From contig NZ_CP017718.1 of assembly GCF_001854405.1 (NCBI RefSeq), positions 3,472,001-3,536,000 on the forward strand: a DNA stretch of 64,000 nt, given 5' to 3'. Of this stretch, positions 42,779 to 52,325 are shown in pieces (within the stretch, counting starts at the first letter, position 1; each line of letters opens with the position of its first letter). The stretch is from Hyphomonas sp. Mor2 (GTDB lineage Bacteria; Pseudomonadota; Alphaproteobacteria; Caulobacterales; Hyphomonadaceae). Position numbers and translations under genes: made by a program. The notes under the pieces were generated by a model. That model made no database searches. It had not been told where the DNA came from and saw only the letters and a list, made by a program, of their open reading frames with translations.

Positions 42779-45700
42779 TGTTCGGAATGGTATCCTGGTT
42801 CGCGCGGAACGCGGTTGCCGCGAACCTCGTCATGGTCATCGCCTTCATTGGAGGGGTGCTCGGCTTCAACGCGATGGAGCGCGAAATGTTCCCGGTCGTG
42901 CCGGTGGCGGGGGCCTCGGTAACGATGACCTGGAATGGCGCCTCGCCTCAGGATGTCGAAGAACAGATCATCACTCGTATCGAAGAAGCTGTGGCCGATA
43001 TTGACGGCCTCGACCGGATCACCTCGATCGCGCGGGAAAGCTTTGCAGTGGTCAATATTCGCGGGCGCGACGATATTGATATGCAGGTCTTCATTGATGA
43101 GATCAAACTGCGCGTCGACCAGATCAACAATCTGCCTCAGGCCGCATTCCAGCCGCAGGTGCAACGTTGGGAGCAACGCGACTGGTATTTTGGAATGGCC
43201 ATTCATGGCGATGTCGACGCGCTGACGTTGAAGCGGGTGGCGGACGATGTTCGGGATGACATTGCCGAGATTAGCGGCGGTGAACTCGCTGTTTTGCAGG
43301 CCACGCTTCCCGAAGAGGTCTCGATCGAAGTCTCCGAGATCGCGCTTCGGCAATACAATTTGAGCTTCACCGAAGTCGCGCAGGCGATCCGGCAATCCTC
43401 GCTGAATTCTTCGGGAGGGCAGATCAGATCGAGCGTTGGGGATGTCTCTGTGACGGCCCGCAATCTTGCCGACACCCAGCAGCAGTTTGAGAACATTATC
43501 GTCCGCCAATCGAACGATCAGGGCACGATCCGTGTCGGCGATGTCGCGGAAGTGATTGATGGCTTCATCGATGCCGATCTCGATGCCACGTTCAATAATC
43601 GTCCGACCGCCTTTGTCATGGTGGTCCAGCCGGACAAAATGGACATTGTCACCTACGCCAACAATTTCCGCGACTATATCGAGCGAGCCAACAACCCCGC
43701 TTCCGGTATTCTTCCGGACGGCATGCAGATTGATATTCTCTGGGACAATTCACAGCCGTTCCAGGCGCGCATGCAACTCATCTCTGAGTCCGCACTGCTG
43801 GGCGCGGTGCTGGTCATGCTGGTCCTGATTCTGTTCTTGCGTCCGATCGTGGCATTCTGGGTGACGATCGGGATCATCACCGCCTTTGCGGGTGGGATCA
43901 TGCTGATGCCGCTCTTCGGGGTGTCCTGGAACATTCTTTCCACGTTTGCCGTCTTGCTGGTCATCGGGGTGATTGTTGATGATGCCATTGTGGTGGGTGA
44001 GAATATCCACCGCGAGGTGGAGTCCGGACGACGAGAGGGACTCGATGCGGCCATTGTCGGAACGCAGCTTGTCCTGAAGCCTGTCGTGTTCGGGGTGATC
44101 ACCACGATCATCGCCTTCGCACCATGGGCGTTGCTGACGGGTCCGACGCGCGCCTTTACACAGCAGATCACATTCGTGGTGATCGCTTCTTTGGTCTTCT
44201 CGATCATCGAATGCATGTTCATTCTGCCAGCGCACCTGTCGCATCTGAAGAAAGAGGACAAGTCCAAGCAAAATGCGCTCGCCCGGTTCCAGCAACGGAT
44301 CGCCGACAGTCTGCTCTGGTTCGCACAGCACGCCTACAAGCCGGTCTTGGAATTTGCGTTGCGGATGCGTTACGCGACGATCATCTTTTTCTTCATCGTC
44401 TTCGGTTTTGCCATTGCTCTGGTCGCCAACCGAGTGGTGCCGTTCAAGTTCATGCCCGAAATCGAGAGCGACCTGGTTCAGGTGACAATCGAGCTTCCAG
44501 ACGGGACACCGTTTTCCAGGACGCTGCAAGTGCGCGATCAGCTGCAGGCCGGGGTCAACGCGGCCCAGTTGGAACTCGATGTGAAGTGGCGCGATCAGAT
44601 CATCCGCGTGAATGGCGGGTATGAAGGCGGCGTCGTTGATGGCGCATCGATCGTGGCCTCCAATAGCCAGGTTCAGGCATGGGTCGGTCTGGTGCCGCCG
44701 GAATACCGTCCTGAATTACTATCGACGCGTGAGATCTCCGAGAAAATTCGGGAACTGGTGGGGCCGATTCAGGACGCTGAGGAAATCTCCTTCGATTTCA
44801 CCGACAATGATAATGATACAGGCGTGCGCTTTGCGCTGAACCATGAGAATCTTGATCGGTTGCGAGAAGCCTCCACCGTGGTGCAGGAGCAATTGGCCAC
44901 CTATGCCGCAGCCTATGATATAGGCGATAATCTCACCTCGGCCGGAGATGAGCTTCGCATTGAGCTGAAACCAGGCGCTGAGGCCCTCGGGGTCACGCTG
45001 GCCGATGTCTCCAGACAGGTTCGACAAGCCTATTTCGGTGAAGAGGTTCAGCGATTGCCGCGCGACGGCGAAGACGTGCGTGTGATGGTGCGCCTGCCAA
45101 GGTCGGCGCGAACGGATCTTGATAGTCTGGATAATCTGCGCATTCGGACCGCGGATGGACGGGAGTTGCCGCTGACTCAGGTGGCGGAGTTTACCTTTGC
45201 TCCGGGGATCAACCGGATCTTGCGGCGCAATCGTACCCGATCGGTTTCCGTCTTCGCGGAAGTCAAAGGCGATGGCGGGCGTGGTCAGATCATGGCGGAT
45301 ATGAACGTCAATTTCTGGCCCGAGTTTGAGAAGCAATTCCCCGATATCGAGCGCGGCGCAGCCGGCGGCTTCGAACAGGAACAACGCTTCTTCCAAGAGC
45401 TGAACATGCTCGCGGTCGGGGCGATCCTTTGCATGTATATCGTGCTGGCCATCGCGTTCCGGTCTTATGCGCAGCCGCTCTTGCTGATGACGGCTATTCC
45501 GTTTGCTTTGACCGGCGCAATCCTGGGTCACTGGATCACTGGCACGTCGATGGCGATGTTCTCGATCTTCGGCATCGCCGCCGCGGCAGGCGTTGTGATC
45601 AATGACAATCTGGTGCTTGTCGATTTCGTCAATCGAAAACGCGAGGAAGGGGTCGGCGCCGTTCAGGCACTTGTCGATGCCGGCGTATCTCGCTTCCGAC

Positions 45701-46014
45701 CGATCCTGCTGACTTCGGTCACCACCTTTGTCGGTATCCTGCCCTTGATCGCAGAGCGGTCGATGAATGCGCAATTCCTCAAGCCAATGGTGATCTCGCT
45801 TGGCTATGCCGTGGCATTTGCGATCTTTGTCTCACTGCTTCTGGTGCCGACTCTGTATGCGGTCGGCGTCGAGATCGGGCGTGTCTTCCGGTGGAGCTGG
45901 GCCGGGCGACCTTATCGTCAGATTGGCGAGTCCTATACCGGCGAAGTCACAATCGACAGCGAAGAACTGATTGGCACAAGCGGCGGTCACGCGCAGCCTG
46001 CGCCAGCAGAATAG
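42778..46014 (+). CDS. RND multidrug/solute efflux pump, AcrB-like permease
   Basis: The 1078-residue inner-membrane protein is a full-length hydrophobe/amphiphile or multidrug RND pump. It has 12 helices, two large periplasmic loops (about 35-330 and 580-850), the proton-relay Asp pair in VIGVIVDDAIVVGENI (TM4), and a repeat-symmetrical GIAAAAGVVINDNLVLVDF in the second half (TM10). The substrate class is not clear from sequence. Its ATG overlaps the adaptor stop. The operon ends with this gene, followed by the M13 peptidase after 39 bases, so read-through is possible. Confidence 0.94.
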   Translation: MFGMVSWFARNAVAANLVMVIAFIGGVLGFNAMEREMFPVVPVAGASVTMTWNGASPQDVEEQIITRIEEAVADIDGLDRITSIARESFAVVNIRGRDDIDMQVFIDEIKLRVDQINNLPQAAFQPQVQRWEQRDWYFGMAIHGDVDALTLKRVADDVRDDIAEISGGELAVLQATLPEEVSIEVSEIALRQYNLSFTEVAQAIRQSSLNSSGGQIRSSVGDVSVTARNLADTQQQFENIIVRQSNDQGTIRVGDVAEVIDGFIDADLDATFNNRPTAFVMVVQPDKMDIVTYANNFRDYIERANNPASGILPDGMQIDILWDNSQPFQARMQLISESALLGAVLVMLVLILFLRPIVAFWVTIGIITAFAGGIMLMPLFGVSWNILSTFAVLLVIGVIVDDAIVVGENIHREVESGRREGLDAAIVGTQLVLKPVVFGVITTIIAFAPWALLTGPTRAFTQQITFVVIASLVFSIIECMFILPAHLSHLKKEDKSKQNALARFQQRIADSLLWFAQHAYKPVLEFALRMRYATIIFFFIVFGFAIALVANRVVPFKFMPEIESDLVQVTIELPDGTPFSRTLQVRDQLQAGVNAAQLELDVKWRDQIIRVNGGYEGGVVDGASIVASNSQVQAWVGLVPPEYRPELLSTREISEKIRELVGPIQDAEEISFDFTDNDNDTGVRFALNHENLDRLREASTVVQEQLATYAAAYDIGDNLTSAGDELRIELKPGAEALGVTLADVSRQVRQAYFGEEVQRLPRDGEDVRVMVRLPRSARTDLDSLDNLRIRTADGRELPLTQVAEFTFAPGINRILRRNRTRSVSVFAEVKGDGGRGQIMADMNVNFWPEFEKQFPDIERGAAGGFEQEQRFFQELNMLAVGAILCMYIVLAIAFRSYAQPLLLMTAIPFALTGAILGHWITGTSMAMFSIFGIAAAAGVVINDNLVLVDFVNRKREEGVGAVQALVDAGVSRFRPILLTSVTTFVGILPLIAERSMNAQFLKPMVISLGYAVAFAIFVSLLLVPTLYAVGVEIGRVFRWSWAGRPYRQIGESYTGEVTIDSEELIGTSGGHAQPAPAE

Positions 46015-46053
46015 ATATCAACAAGATTGGTTTCCAAGTTCAGGGAGAAGACC

Positions 46054-48243
46054 ATGAAGAAAATACTGATGATGGGGGCGGCGGCGGTCGTGCTCACGGC
46101 CTGCGGCGCGCAGGAAGCAACCCAAACGGCAGCGGCCATTGAATCGGACACGATCGAAACCGCCGCGGACGAGCGCGCGGTTGAGACCTCGTCTCGTGAT
46201 GATTGGGGCGAGTTCGGTCTTGATCTCTACTCGATGGACGCATCTGTCGCGCCCGGCGACGACTTCTTCCGCTATGTCAACGGCACCTGGCTGGACGAGT
46301 TCGAAATGCCAGCCGACCGCACCCGCTATGGCGCCTTCTCATTGCTGCGGGAAAAATCCGAGCAGCGCGTAAAGTTTATCATTGATGACCTCGCCGAAGC
46401 CAAACCCGACGCGGCAACGCTGGAAGGCAAGATTGCAGCCTACTACAATGCCTATGCCAATACGGACGCGATTGAGGCGGCCGGGATGGCGCCGGTCCAG
46501 CCCTATCTCGAACAGATTGCGGCGATCGAAGATCGTGACGATCTGGCCCGTGTGTTCGCGAAAGTGGGATTCACGGCGCCTCTGGGCGGCGGTGTCGGTA
46601 TCGACGCCAAGGATACTGAGCAGAACATTTTCTATATCAGCCAGTCCGGCCTCGGCCTTGGCGATCGGTCCTACTATCTTCTCGATGATGAGAAGAATCA
46701 GGAAACCCGCGAAGGCTACCTGAATTTCCTGACCATCATGCTTGAGGCAGCCGGCAACGAAGACCCCGCCAATGCCGCAGCACGCGTGCTGGCTCTGGAG
46801 ACCGAGATCGCCAAGGCCCATTGGGACCGCACGATGAATCGCAATGCCGATCTCGTTTACAACAAGCTGAGCGTCGAAGAGCTGGTCACGCTGATGGGGG
46901 ATTTCCCGATCACGGCGATGCTGGATGAGATCGGGATTACGGATCAACCCTATTTCGTGGTTCGTCAGGTCATGCCGACGGAAGAGGAAATTGAAACGCT
47001 CGAACTTGGTGAAGAGCAGCTCGAGAAGATTTCTGGCGGCGGCGTTGCAGCCATTGCCGACGTGATGAACACAGCAGAACTGGACGATTGGAAAGCCTAT
47101 CTGACGGCGCGGTTCATCGCTTCGAATGCGAGCGTTCTGCCGAGCAAGATTGATGATGCAAATTTCGAATTCTTCGCCAAGAAACTGCGCGGTCAGGAAG
47201 AGCAAAGACCGCGCTGGAAGCGCGCCGTAGGCGCCGTTGAAGGGGCCTTGGGCGAAGGGGTCGGCAAAGTCTATGCCGAGCGCTATTTCCCGGCTGAGAA
47301 CAAGGCGGCCATGGAAGAGCTGGTCGCCAATCTTCGACTCGCCATGTCGGACAATCTGGATGAGCTCACCTGGATGAGCGATGACACCAAGGTTCAGGCG
47401 CGGGAGAAACTCTCCAAGTTCACGCCCAAGATTGGCTATACCGAAAAGTTCGAGACCTATGATGATCTGGTCGTCGGCAATGATGCGTTCGAGAACAGCA
47501 TGTCGGCCCGCAAATGGGCGTTTGAAGAGAACATCGCCAAACTCGGCAAGCCAATCGATCCAACCGAGTGGGGTATGTTCCCACAGACCGTGAATGCTTA
47601 CTACTCGCCGACGCGAAACGAGATTGTGTTCCCGGCCGCGATCCTGCAGCCTCCATTCTTCAATATCGATGCAGATCCTGCGATCAATTATGGCGCTATT
47701 GGCGGCGTGATCGGGCATGAGATCGGCCACGGCTTTGATGATCAGGGCTCACGGTTCGACGGCGATGGCATCTTGCGCAACTGGTGGAGTGATGAGGACA
47801 AGGCGGCCTTTGTCGCGCGGACGGACGCCCTGGTCGGGCAGTACAACCAGTTCTGTCCGCTTGATGACGGTGAGACGTGTGTGAATGGGCGCCTCGGCCT
47901 GGGTGAAAATACCGGCGACCTGGGCGGGCTTTCAATGGCTTACAAGGCCTACAAGATGAGCCTGGACACCAATGGCGATGGCGAGATCAGCGCGGATGAA
48001 GAAGCCCCGGTTCTGGGCGGACTGACCGGGGATCAACGGTTCTTCATGGCCTGGGCACAGGCCTGGCGGAACAAGTATCGCGAAGAGGCCCTGCGGCAGC
48101 AGCTGGTGCGCGGTCCGCATAGCCCGCCCGTCTATCGCACAAACGGAATCGTTCGTAATTTCGACGAATGGTATGAGGCGTTTGATGTCGGCCCGGAGCA
48201 TGCGCTTTATCTGCCGCCGGAAGAGCGTATTCGGATCTGGTAG
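46054..48243 (+). CDS. M13-family (neprilysin/PepO-like) metallopeptidase lipoprotein with EF-hand-like loop
   Basis: The 729-residue precursor has a lipoprotein signal with lipobox LTAC at about residues 14-17. The catalytic domain has VIGHEIGHGFDDQG (zinc His555, Glu556 and His559), the third ligand in GENTGDLGG (Glu618), and the conserved NAYYSPTRNEIVFPAAIL. Uniquely, DTNGDGEISADE (638-649) is inserted before the conserved APVLGGLTGDQRFF; it fits the EF-hand calcium-binding loop exactly. Such enzymes degrade oligopeptides in the periplasm. GGGAG precedes the ATG at 46054. A terminator with a long T-run follows. Confidence 0.93.
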   Translation: MKKILMMGAAAVVLTACGAQEATQTAAAIESDTIETAADERAVETSSRDDWGEFGLDLYSMDASVAPGDDFFRYVNGTWLDEFEMPADRTRYGAFSLLREKSEQRVKFIIDDLAEAKPDAATLEGKIAAYYNAYANTDAIEAAGMAPVQPYLEQIAAIEDRDDLARVFAKVGFTAPLGGGVGIDAKDTEQNIFYISQSGLGLGDRSYYLLDDEKNQETREGYLNFLTIMLEAAGNEDPANAAARVLALETEIAKAHWDRTMNRNADLVYNKLSVEELVTLMGDFPITAMLDEIGITDQPYFVVRQVMPTEEEIETLELGEEQLEKISGGGVAAIADVMNTAELDDWKAYLTARFIASNASVLPSKIDDANFEFFAKKLRGQEEQRPRWKRAVGAVEGALGEGVGKVYAERYFPAENKAAMEELVANLRLAMSDNLDELTWMSDDTKVQAREKLSKFTPKIGYTEKFETYDDLVVGNDAFENSMSARKWAFEENIAKLGKPIDPTEWGMFPQTVNAYYSPTRNEIVFPAAILQPPFFNIDADPAINYGAIGGVIGHEIGHGFDDQGSRFDGDGILRNWWSDEDKAAFVARTDALVGQYNQFCPLDDGETCVNGRLGLGENTGDLGGLSMAYKAYKMSLDTNGDGEISADEEAPVLGGLTGDQRFFMAWAQAWRNKYREEALRQQLVRGPHSPPVYRTNGIVRNFDEWYEAFDVGPEHALYLPPEERIRIW

Positions 48244-48261
48244 GTCACATCATTAAGAATC

Positions 48262-48296
48262 GAGAAGGGCGGCTCTTGGATCGCCCTCTTTTTTTT
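48262..48296 (+). terminator. Intrinsic terminator of the M13 peptidase gene
   Basis: A 6-bp core stem (AGGGCG paired with CGCCCT, extended by weak pairs) is followed by a run of eight T after a C. It lies 19 bases after the peptidase stop. The T-tract makes termination likely although the hairpin is modest. Confidence 0.7.
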
Positions 48297-48387
48297 GTGA
48301 CTCAAAAAAAAATCTCCAACCCCTATGGTTTGTGCGGTGCACATTGAGTTATGGTTTATTACGGGTACGCAATGATGGGTGAAAAAG

Positions 48388-48756
48388 ATGCCGAAGCCAA
48401 AAACGGTGCGCGCATATCTGGACAATCTTGCCCCTCATCAGCGCGCCATTGCCATTGCGCTTGAAAATGCCGTCAAACAACACTGGCCGCACCTGACCGT
48501 GAAGCTCGCCTGGGGATTTCCATGCTGGAGCGGGAATGAGCGCGTGTTCTCTGTTATGGGACAGACTGATCGCTGCAACCTGCAACTCTGGCAGGGGGCC
48601 GCGCTGGCGGATGATTATCTCGATAGAATAGAAGGCACTGGAAAATCCCTGCGCCATATCAAAGTCTATTCGGTGGATCAGGTGAATGACGAGCTGATCG
48701 ACATAATGGATCGCGCGGTGTCTCTGGATGCGACCGCGCCGCAACGGGTTCGATGA
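48388..48756 (+). CDS. DUF1801-family protein
   Basis: The 122-residue protein matches the small DUF1801 (YdhG-like) fold: TVRAYLDNLAPHQRAIAIALENAVKQHWP, KLAWGFPCWSGNERVFSVMGQ, NLQLWQGAAL and the C-terminal LRHIKVYSVDQVNDELIDIM. The conserved Gly-Phe-Pro and the following aromatic residue are typical. Family members are of unknown function. The ATG at 48388 is preferred over a GTG at 48379, although neither has a strong ribosome site. It lies alone between the peptidase terminator and the thiolase gene. Confidence 0.82.
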   Translation: MPKPKTVRAYLDNLAPHQRAIAIALENAVKQHWPHLTVKLAWGFPCWSGNERVFSVMGQTDRCNLQLWQGAALADDYLDRIEGTGKSLRHIKVYSVDQVNDELIDIMDRAVSLDATAPQRVR

Positions 48757-48867
48757 CGCGCACGCTTTGAATACGACCAAGGGGTGACTTGACGCGAGGG
48801 CCTATTCTACCCCATCTGTTCGCAGCTGCACAAAAGTATGCAGATCTTACACTGAAGGAGTTTTCCC

Positions 48868-50049
48868 ATGTCTGATGCAGATCCAGTTGTCATTGTCGGG
48901 ATGGCGCGCACGCCGATGGGCGGATTGCTCGGTGACCTGTCCGCCATGTCGGCCAATGAGCTTGGCGCCATCGCGGTCAAGGCCGCGGTCGAAGAAGCCA
49001 AACTCGGCGCTGATGAAGCCGACGAGATCATCATGGGCAACTGCCTCCCAGCCGGGCAGGGTCAAGCGCCCGCACGTCAGGCCGGGTTCAAGGCCGGGAT
49101 GGACAAGGGCCTGGAGGCGACCACGATCAACAAGATGTGTGGATCGGGTCTGCAAGCGGCCGTCATGGGACGCCAGTCGATTGCATCGGGTGATGCCAAT
49201 ATCGTCATTGTCGGCGGCATGGAAAGCATGACCAATGCTCCGCATCTGATGGACGTTCGCAAGGGCCACAAATATGGCGACATGGGCGCCAAGGACCATA
49301 TGGCGCTGGACGGTCTGTCGGACGCCTATACGGGCGGCCCGATGGGTGAATTTGCCGATATGATCGCCGAAAAGTATCAGTTCACGCGCGAACAGCAGGA
49401 TGCCTATGCGCTGGAGACTCTGAAACGCGCCCAGGAGGCCACCGAGTCGGGCAAGTTTACGCGCGAGATCGCACCGGTCACGATCAAGAGCCGCAAGGGC
49501 GAAACCACTATCGATACGGATGAACTGCCCCGCACCGCCCGCCCGGACAAGATTCCGAGTCTGCGCCCGGCCTTCAACAAGGACGGCACTGTGACGGCGG
49601 CCAATGCGTCGGCGATTTCCGATGGAGCCGCTGCTCTGGTTCTGATGAAGGAATCCGAGGCATCCGAGCGCGGCTTGTCGCCCATTGCGAAAATCATTTC
49701 CTCGTCCAGCCATGCGCACGAACCGGAAAACTTCACCACGGCGCCGGTCCCGGCCATGGAGAAGGCGCTGGCAAAGGCGGGCTGGGCCAAGGATGATGTT
49801 GATCTCTGGGAGATCAATGAAGCCTTTGCCGTGGTGCCGATGATTGCGATGAAGGAACTCGGCCTCAGCCATGACAAGGTCAATGTGAATGGCGGCGCTT
49901 GTGCCATGGGGCACCCGATCGGCGCATCGGGCGCGCGGATCCTGATCACGCTGCTCGCGGCGATGGAGGATCGCGGGGCCAAGAAAGGTGTTGCCTCGCT
50001 TTGCATTGGTGGTGGTGAAGGCATCGCCATGTGCGTGGAGCGAGCCTAA
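48868..50049 (+). CDS. Acetyl-CoA acetyltransferase (thiolase)
   Basis: The 393-residue thiolase has the acyl-enzyme Cys91 in INKMCGSGLQA, the His in NGGACAMGHPIGASG, and the second Cys in LCIGGGEGIAMC, close to the C-terminus, as in biosynthetic thiolases such as PhaA/AtoB. It interconverts two acetyl-CoA and acetoacetyl-CoA, or cleaves short-chain 3-oxoacyl-CoA. GGAG lies 8 bases before the ATG. No phaB or other PHA gene is adjacent, so its physiological direction is unclear. A DUF2332 gene follows directly. Confidence 0.94.
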   Translation: MSDADPVVIVGMARTPMGGLLGDLSAMSANELGAIAVKAAVEEAKLGADEADEIIMGNCLPAGQGQAPARQAGFKAGMDKGLEATTINKMCGSGLQAAVMGRQSIASGDANIVIVGGMESMTNAPHLMDVRKGHKYGDMGAKDHMALDGLSDAYTGGPMGEFADMIAEKYQFTREQQDAYALETLKRAQEATESGKFTREIAPVTIKSRKGETTIDTDELPRTARPDKIPSLRPAFNKDGTVTAANASAISDGAAALVLMKESEASERGLSPIAKIISSSSHAHEPENFTTAPVPAMEKALAKAGWAKDDVDLWEINEAFAVVPMIAMKELGLSHDKVNVNGGACAMGHPIGASGARILITLLAAMEDRGAKKGVASLCIGGGEGIAMCVERA

Positions 50050-50055
50050 GCGGCC

Positions 50056-51129
50056 TTGTTGGGCGATAACAAAATCACGGACCACTTCGTCGAGCAGGCG
50101 AAGTGGTGCGCTGAGCTCGGCTCTGCCTTTACGGCAGAGTTGATGAACCGCTTTGCAGCGGATTTTGAAGCTGGCGGTCCGGTGGCCGAGATCTGCGGCG
50201 ACTGGCCCACCAATCCACGCAAGGATGCGCTGGGATTGCGTCTGGCTGGGGCGCTTCATTATGCGGTTCTGACCGGCCGCGCGCCGGAGCTGGCAGCGCT
50301 CTATCCTGCCGCAGCCAAGACCTGGGACATGGACCGAATCTGGCCTGTCGCGAGAGACTGGCTGAAGGTGCAGATGGCCTTCGTACGGGTGTTCATCGAA
50401 CGCCCACCGCAGACCAACGAAACGCGTCGTCCGATCATTCTGCTGCCGGCCTTCCTCAAACTGGCCGCGCAATACCAGATGCCGATGCACCTGCTCGAAC
50501 TGGGCGCCAGTGCCGGGCTCAATCAGAACTGGGAACGGTTCAACTATGTCACCGATCACTGGCAACGCGCTGGCGATAGTGATGTCACGGTGCGCACCGA
50601 TTGGCGCGCTCCCGTTCCGCAGCATCTGGATGCAGACATAGAGATTGCCAGCCGCGCGGCCTGTGATCTCAGCCCGGTCGACCTGAGCAACCCTGATGAA
50701 GCCGCGCGCCTGAAAAGCTATACGTGGCCGGATCAGGAGGAGCGCCTCACGCGCCTCGATGCAGCTATTCGCCTGGCGCAGCAGTCGGGCACGCGCGTCG
50801 AGCAGGCAGATGCGCTGACCTGGCTCACCGAGCGCCTCGCGGCCCGTCCGAAAAGCGGTCTGACCGTGGTCTTTCATTCGGTGTTTTTGATCTACCCGCC
50901 GCGCGACGTGATCGCTTCGATCATGGAAACGATTTGCAAGGCCGGCGCGTCGGCCACGCCCGAAGCGCCTCTGGCCTGGCTCAGCTACGAATCCGAAGCG
51001 CTGTTTGGCGGCGACCGTAACTCGCCGCGCATGCGCGCCCGGCTCGAAACCTGGCCGGGTGACGCGGTCGACGTCTATGCGGAATCAGATGGCCACGTGA
51101 CCTATGTGGATCCTTACTCTGGCAGCTGA
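50056..51129 (+). CDS. DUF2332-family protein
   Basis: The protein of about 357 residues matches DUF2332: HFVEQAKWCAELGSAFTAELMN, LLPAFLKLAAQYQMPMHLLELGASAGLNQNWERF, and the C-terminal GLTVVFHSVFLIYPPRDV and APLAWLSYESEA. The motif HLLELGASAGLN resembles the glycine-rich motif of a class-I methyltransferase, so an S-adenosylmethionine-dependent function is possible, but the family has no established activity. The start is uncertain: a TTG at 50056 or 50059 fits the family N-terminus, but no ATG is present there and ribosome sites are weak. Its 3' end overlaps the beta-lactamase gene by 16 bases, tail to tail. Confidence 0.82.
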   Translation: MLGDNKITDHFVEQAKWCAELGSAFTAELMNRFAADFEAGGPVAEICGDWPTNPRKDALGLRLAGALHYAVLTGRAPELAALYPAAAKTWDMDRIWPVARDWLKVQMAFVRVFIERPPQTNETRRPIILLPAFLKLAAQYQMPMHLLELGASAGLNQNWERFNYVTDHWQRAGDSDVTVRTDWRAPVPQHLDADIEIASRAACDLSPVDLSNPDEAARLKSYTWPDQEERLTRLDAAIRLAQQSGTRVEQADALTWLTERLAARPKSGLTVVFHSVFLIYPPRDVIASIMETICKAGASATPEAPLAWLSYESEALFGGDRNSPRMRARLETWPGDAVDVYAESDGHVTYVDPYSGS

Positions 51130-52325
51130 TCGGACATCGCTTGATCAAGCATTTCCACGGTCACTGTGTCGATCGCTTTTCTGGCCGCATCGGAAAACTG
51201 ATTGGTGTTGACGATGATCACCCGATCCAGGTTTGGGGCAATTGTGATGCGCGAGGTCCACATCGTGTTTGAACCGCTATGGAGAAACAGCCGACCATAG
51301 GTCGCATGATCATAGACGCCCCACCCCATGGCATATCCGCTCGCCTCGTCTGGATGCGGCTCGAACAGTTTCTCGCGCATATGGACCGGAATCAGCGAGC
51401 TATCGTCTTTCAGGAATTCGATCGCCAGGGTTGCGTGCGCCTCCAGTGTTGCATGCAGGGTTCCGGCGGGGCCAAGTACGGCTGGATTGTCCGCTGTACT
51501 GCCACGGCCCACCGGGTTGGGCGCCAGGCCGAACAGCGCACGATGCCCCTCCAACCCTTGTGGTGGCGGCCCATAACCAAAACCGGTGCGAGCCGCTTCA
51601 CTGCCGAGCGTGTCAAACAGCAGGGCCTGCATGGCGTCTTCCCAGGTGCCCGGAAGGTCATCCCGCCCTCTCAAAACGGATTCCATTGCCGCCCCGGCGA
51701 CAATGTAATTGAGATTGTTGTAATCAAACGCCCCAGGCGTTTTACTGGGCGGTCTGGTGAGCACGTTCTTCGCCGCTTCCATACGCTGGATTGGCATGGC
51801 GCGCTCATCGCTGCGGCGGGCCCCCAACCAGAAGCCACCCATCTGCATCATGCCGGACCGGTGCGCGAACAGGTCTTCGATTGTGACGTCATTCCAGGCC
51901 GGATCCATCTCGTCGACGAGGTCCGGGAACAGCGCAGGCAGGGGCGCGCCCCATTCGACCAGCCCGCGTTCAACCAGTTGCGCGTATAACAGCGCGGTCA
52001 GCGCCTTCGTGTTGGAACCAAGGTGCCAGGCATCTGTGGAAAGAACCGGATCGCCTGCATTGCTCGCCCGTCGACCTGCGACTGCTATGTCGATCAAACC
52101 CTCCCGCGAAGCCATCACCGCGCCGAGCGCCACCAGGTTGTGGTCGGCGTGTGCCCGACTGACAACGTCCTGCAACTGCGATTCGCGCGCCAGAGGCTGT
52201 GTTGGGAGTGTTTCAGCGCCGGACGCTGGTGCGGGCTCGCTTTGTGTGGGGGCTGGCGAACACCCAACCAGTATGGCCGTCGTCGCCCCGCAAATAAGGT
52301 CCCTCAGGTCAACCCGCCGGGACAT
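51114..52325 (-). CDS. Beta-lactamase-fold serine hydrolase, lipoprotein
   Basis: The 403-residue precursor has a lipoprotein-like signal with a lipobox VGC, near residues 20-22. The PBP/class-C-like fold has the catalytic SNTK (Ser104-Lys107) in GSNTKALTALLY, the second motif YNN in DYNNLNY (Tyr202), and a third, HSGSN. Relatives include esterases, D-aminopeptidases and carboxypeptidases, so resistance cannot be inferred. It would act in the periplasm. The ATG at 52325 lies within the 3' end of the Lrp gene, giving a 17-base overlap that indicates coupling. Confidence 0.88.
   Translation of the reverse strand: MSRRVDLRDLICGATTAILVGCSPAPTQSEPAPASGAETLPTQPLARESQLQDVVSRAHADHNLVALGAVMASREGLIDIAVAGRRASNAGDPVLSTDAWHLGSNTKALTALLYAQLVERGLVEWGAPLPALFPDLVDEMDPAWNDVTIEDLFAHRSGMMQMGGFWLGARRSDERAMPIQRMEAAKNVLTRPPSKTPGAFDYNNLNYIVAGAAMESVLRGRDDLPGTWEDAMQALLFDTLGSEAARTGFGYGPPPQGLEGHRALFGLAPNPVGRGSTADNPAVLGPAGTLHATLEAHATLAIEFLKDDSSLIPVHMREKLFEPHPDEASGYAMGWGVYDHATYGRLFLHSGSNTMWTSRITIAPNLDRVIIVNTNQFSDAARKAIDTVTVEMLDQAMSDQLPE

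Noticed and set aside
46339-47730. 463-codon open frame opposite the M13 peptidase
   Set aside because: Antisense shadow; the peptidase has zinc ligands and a signal peptide in the sense frame.
48847-50877. 676-codon open frame on the minus strand across the thiolase and DUF2332 genes
   Set aside because: Both plus-strand genes have catalytic or family motifs; the antisense frame is low in meaningful domains and rich in Arg, His and Gly typical of shadows.
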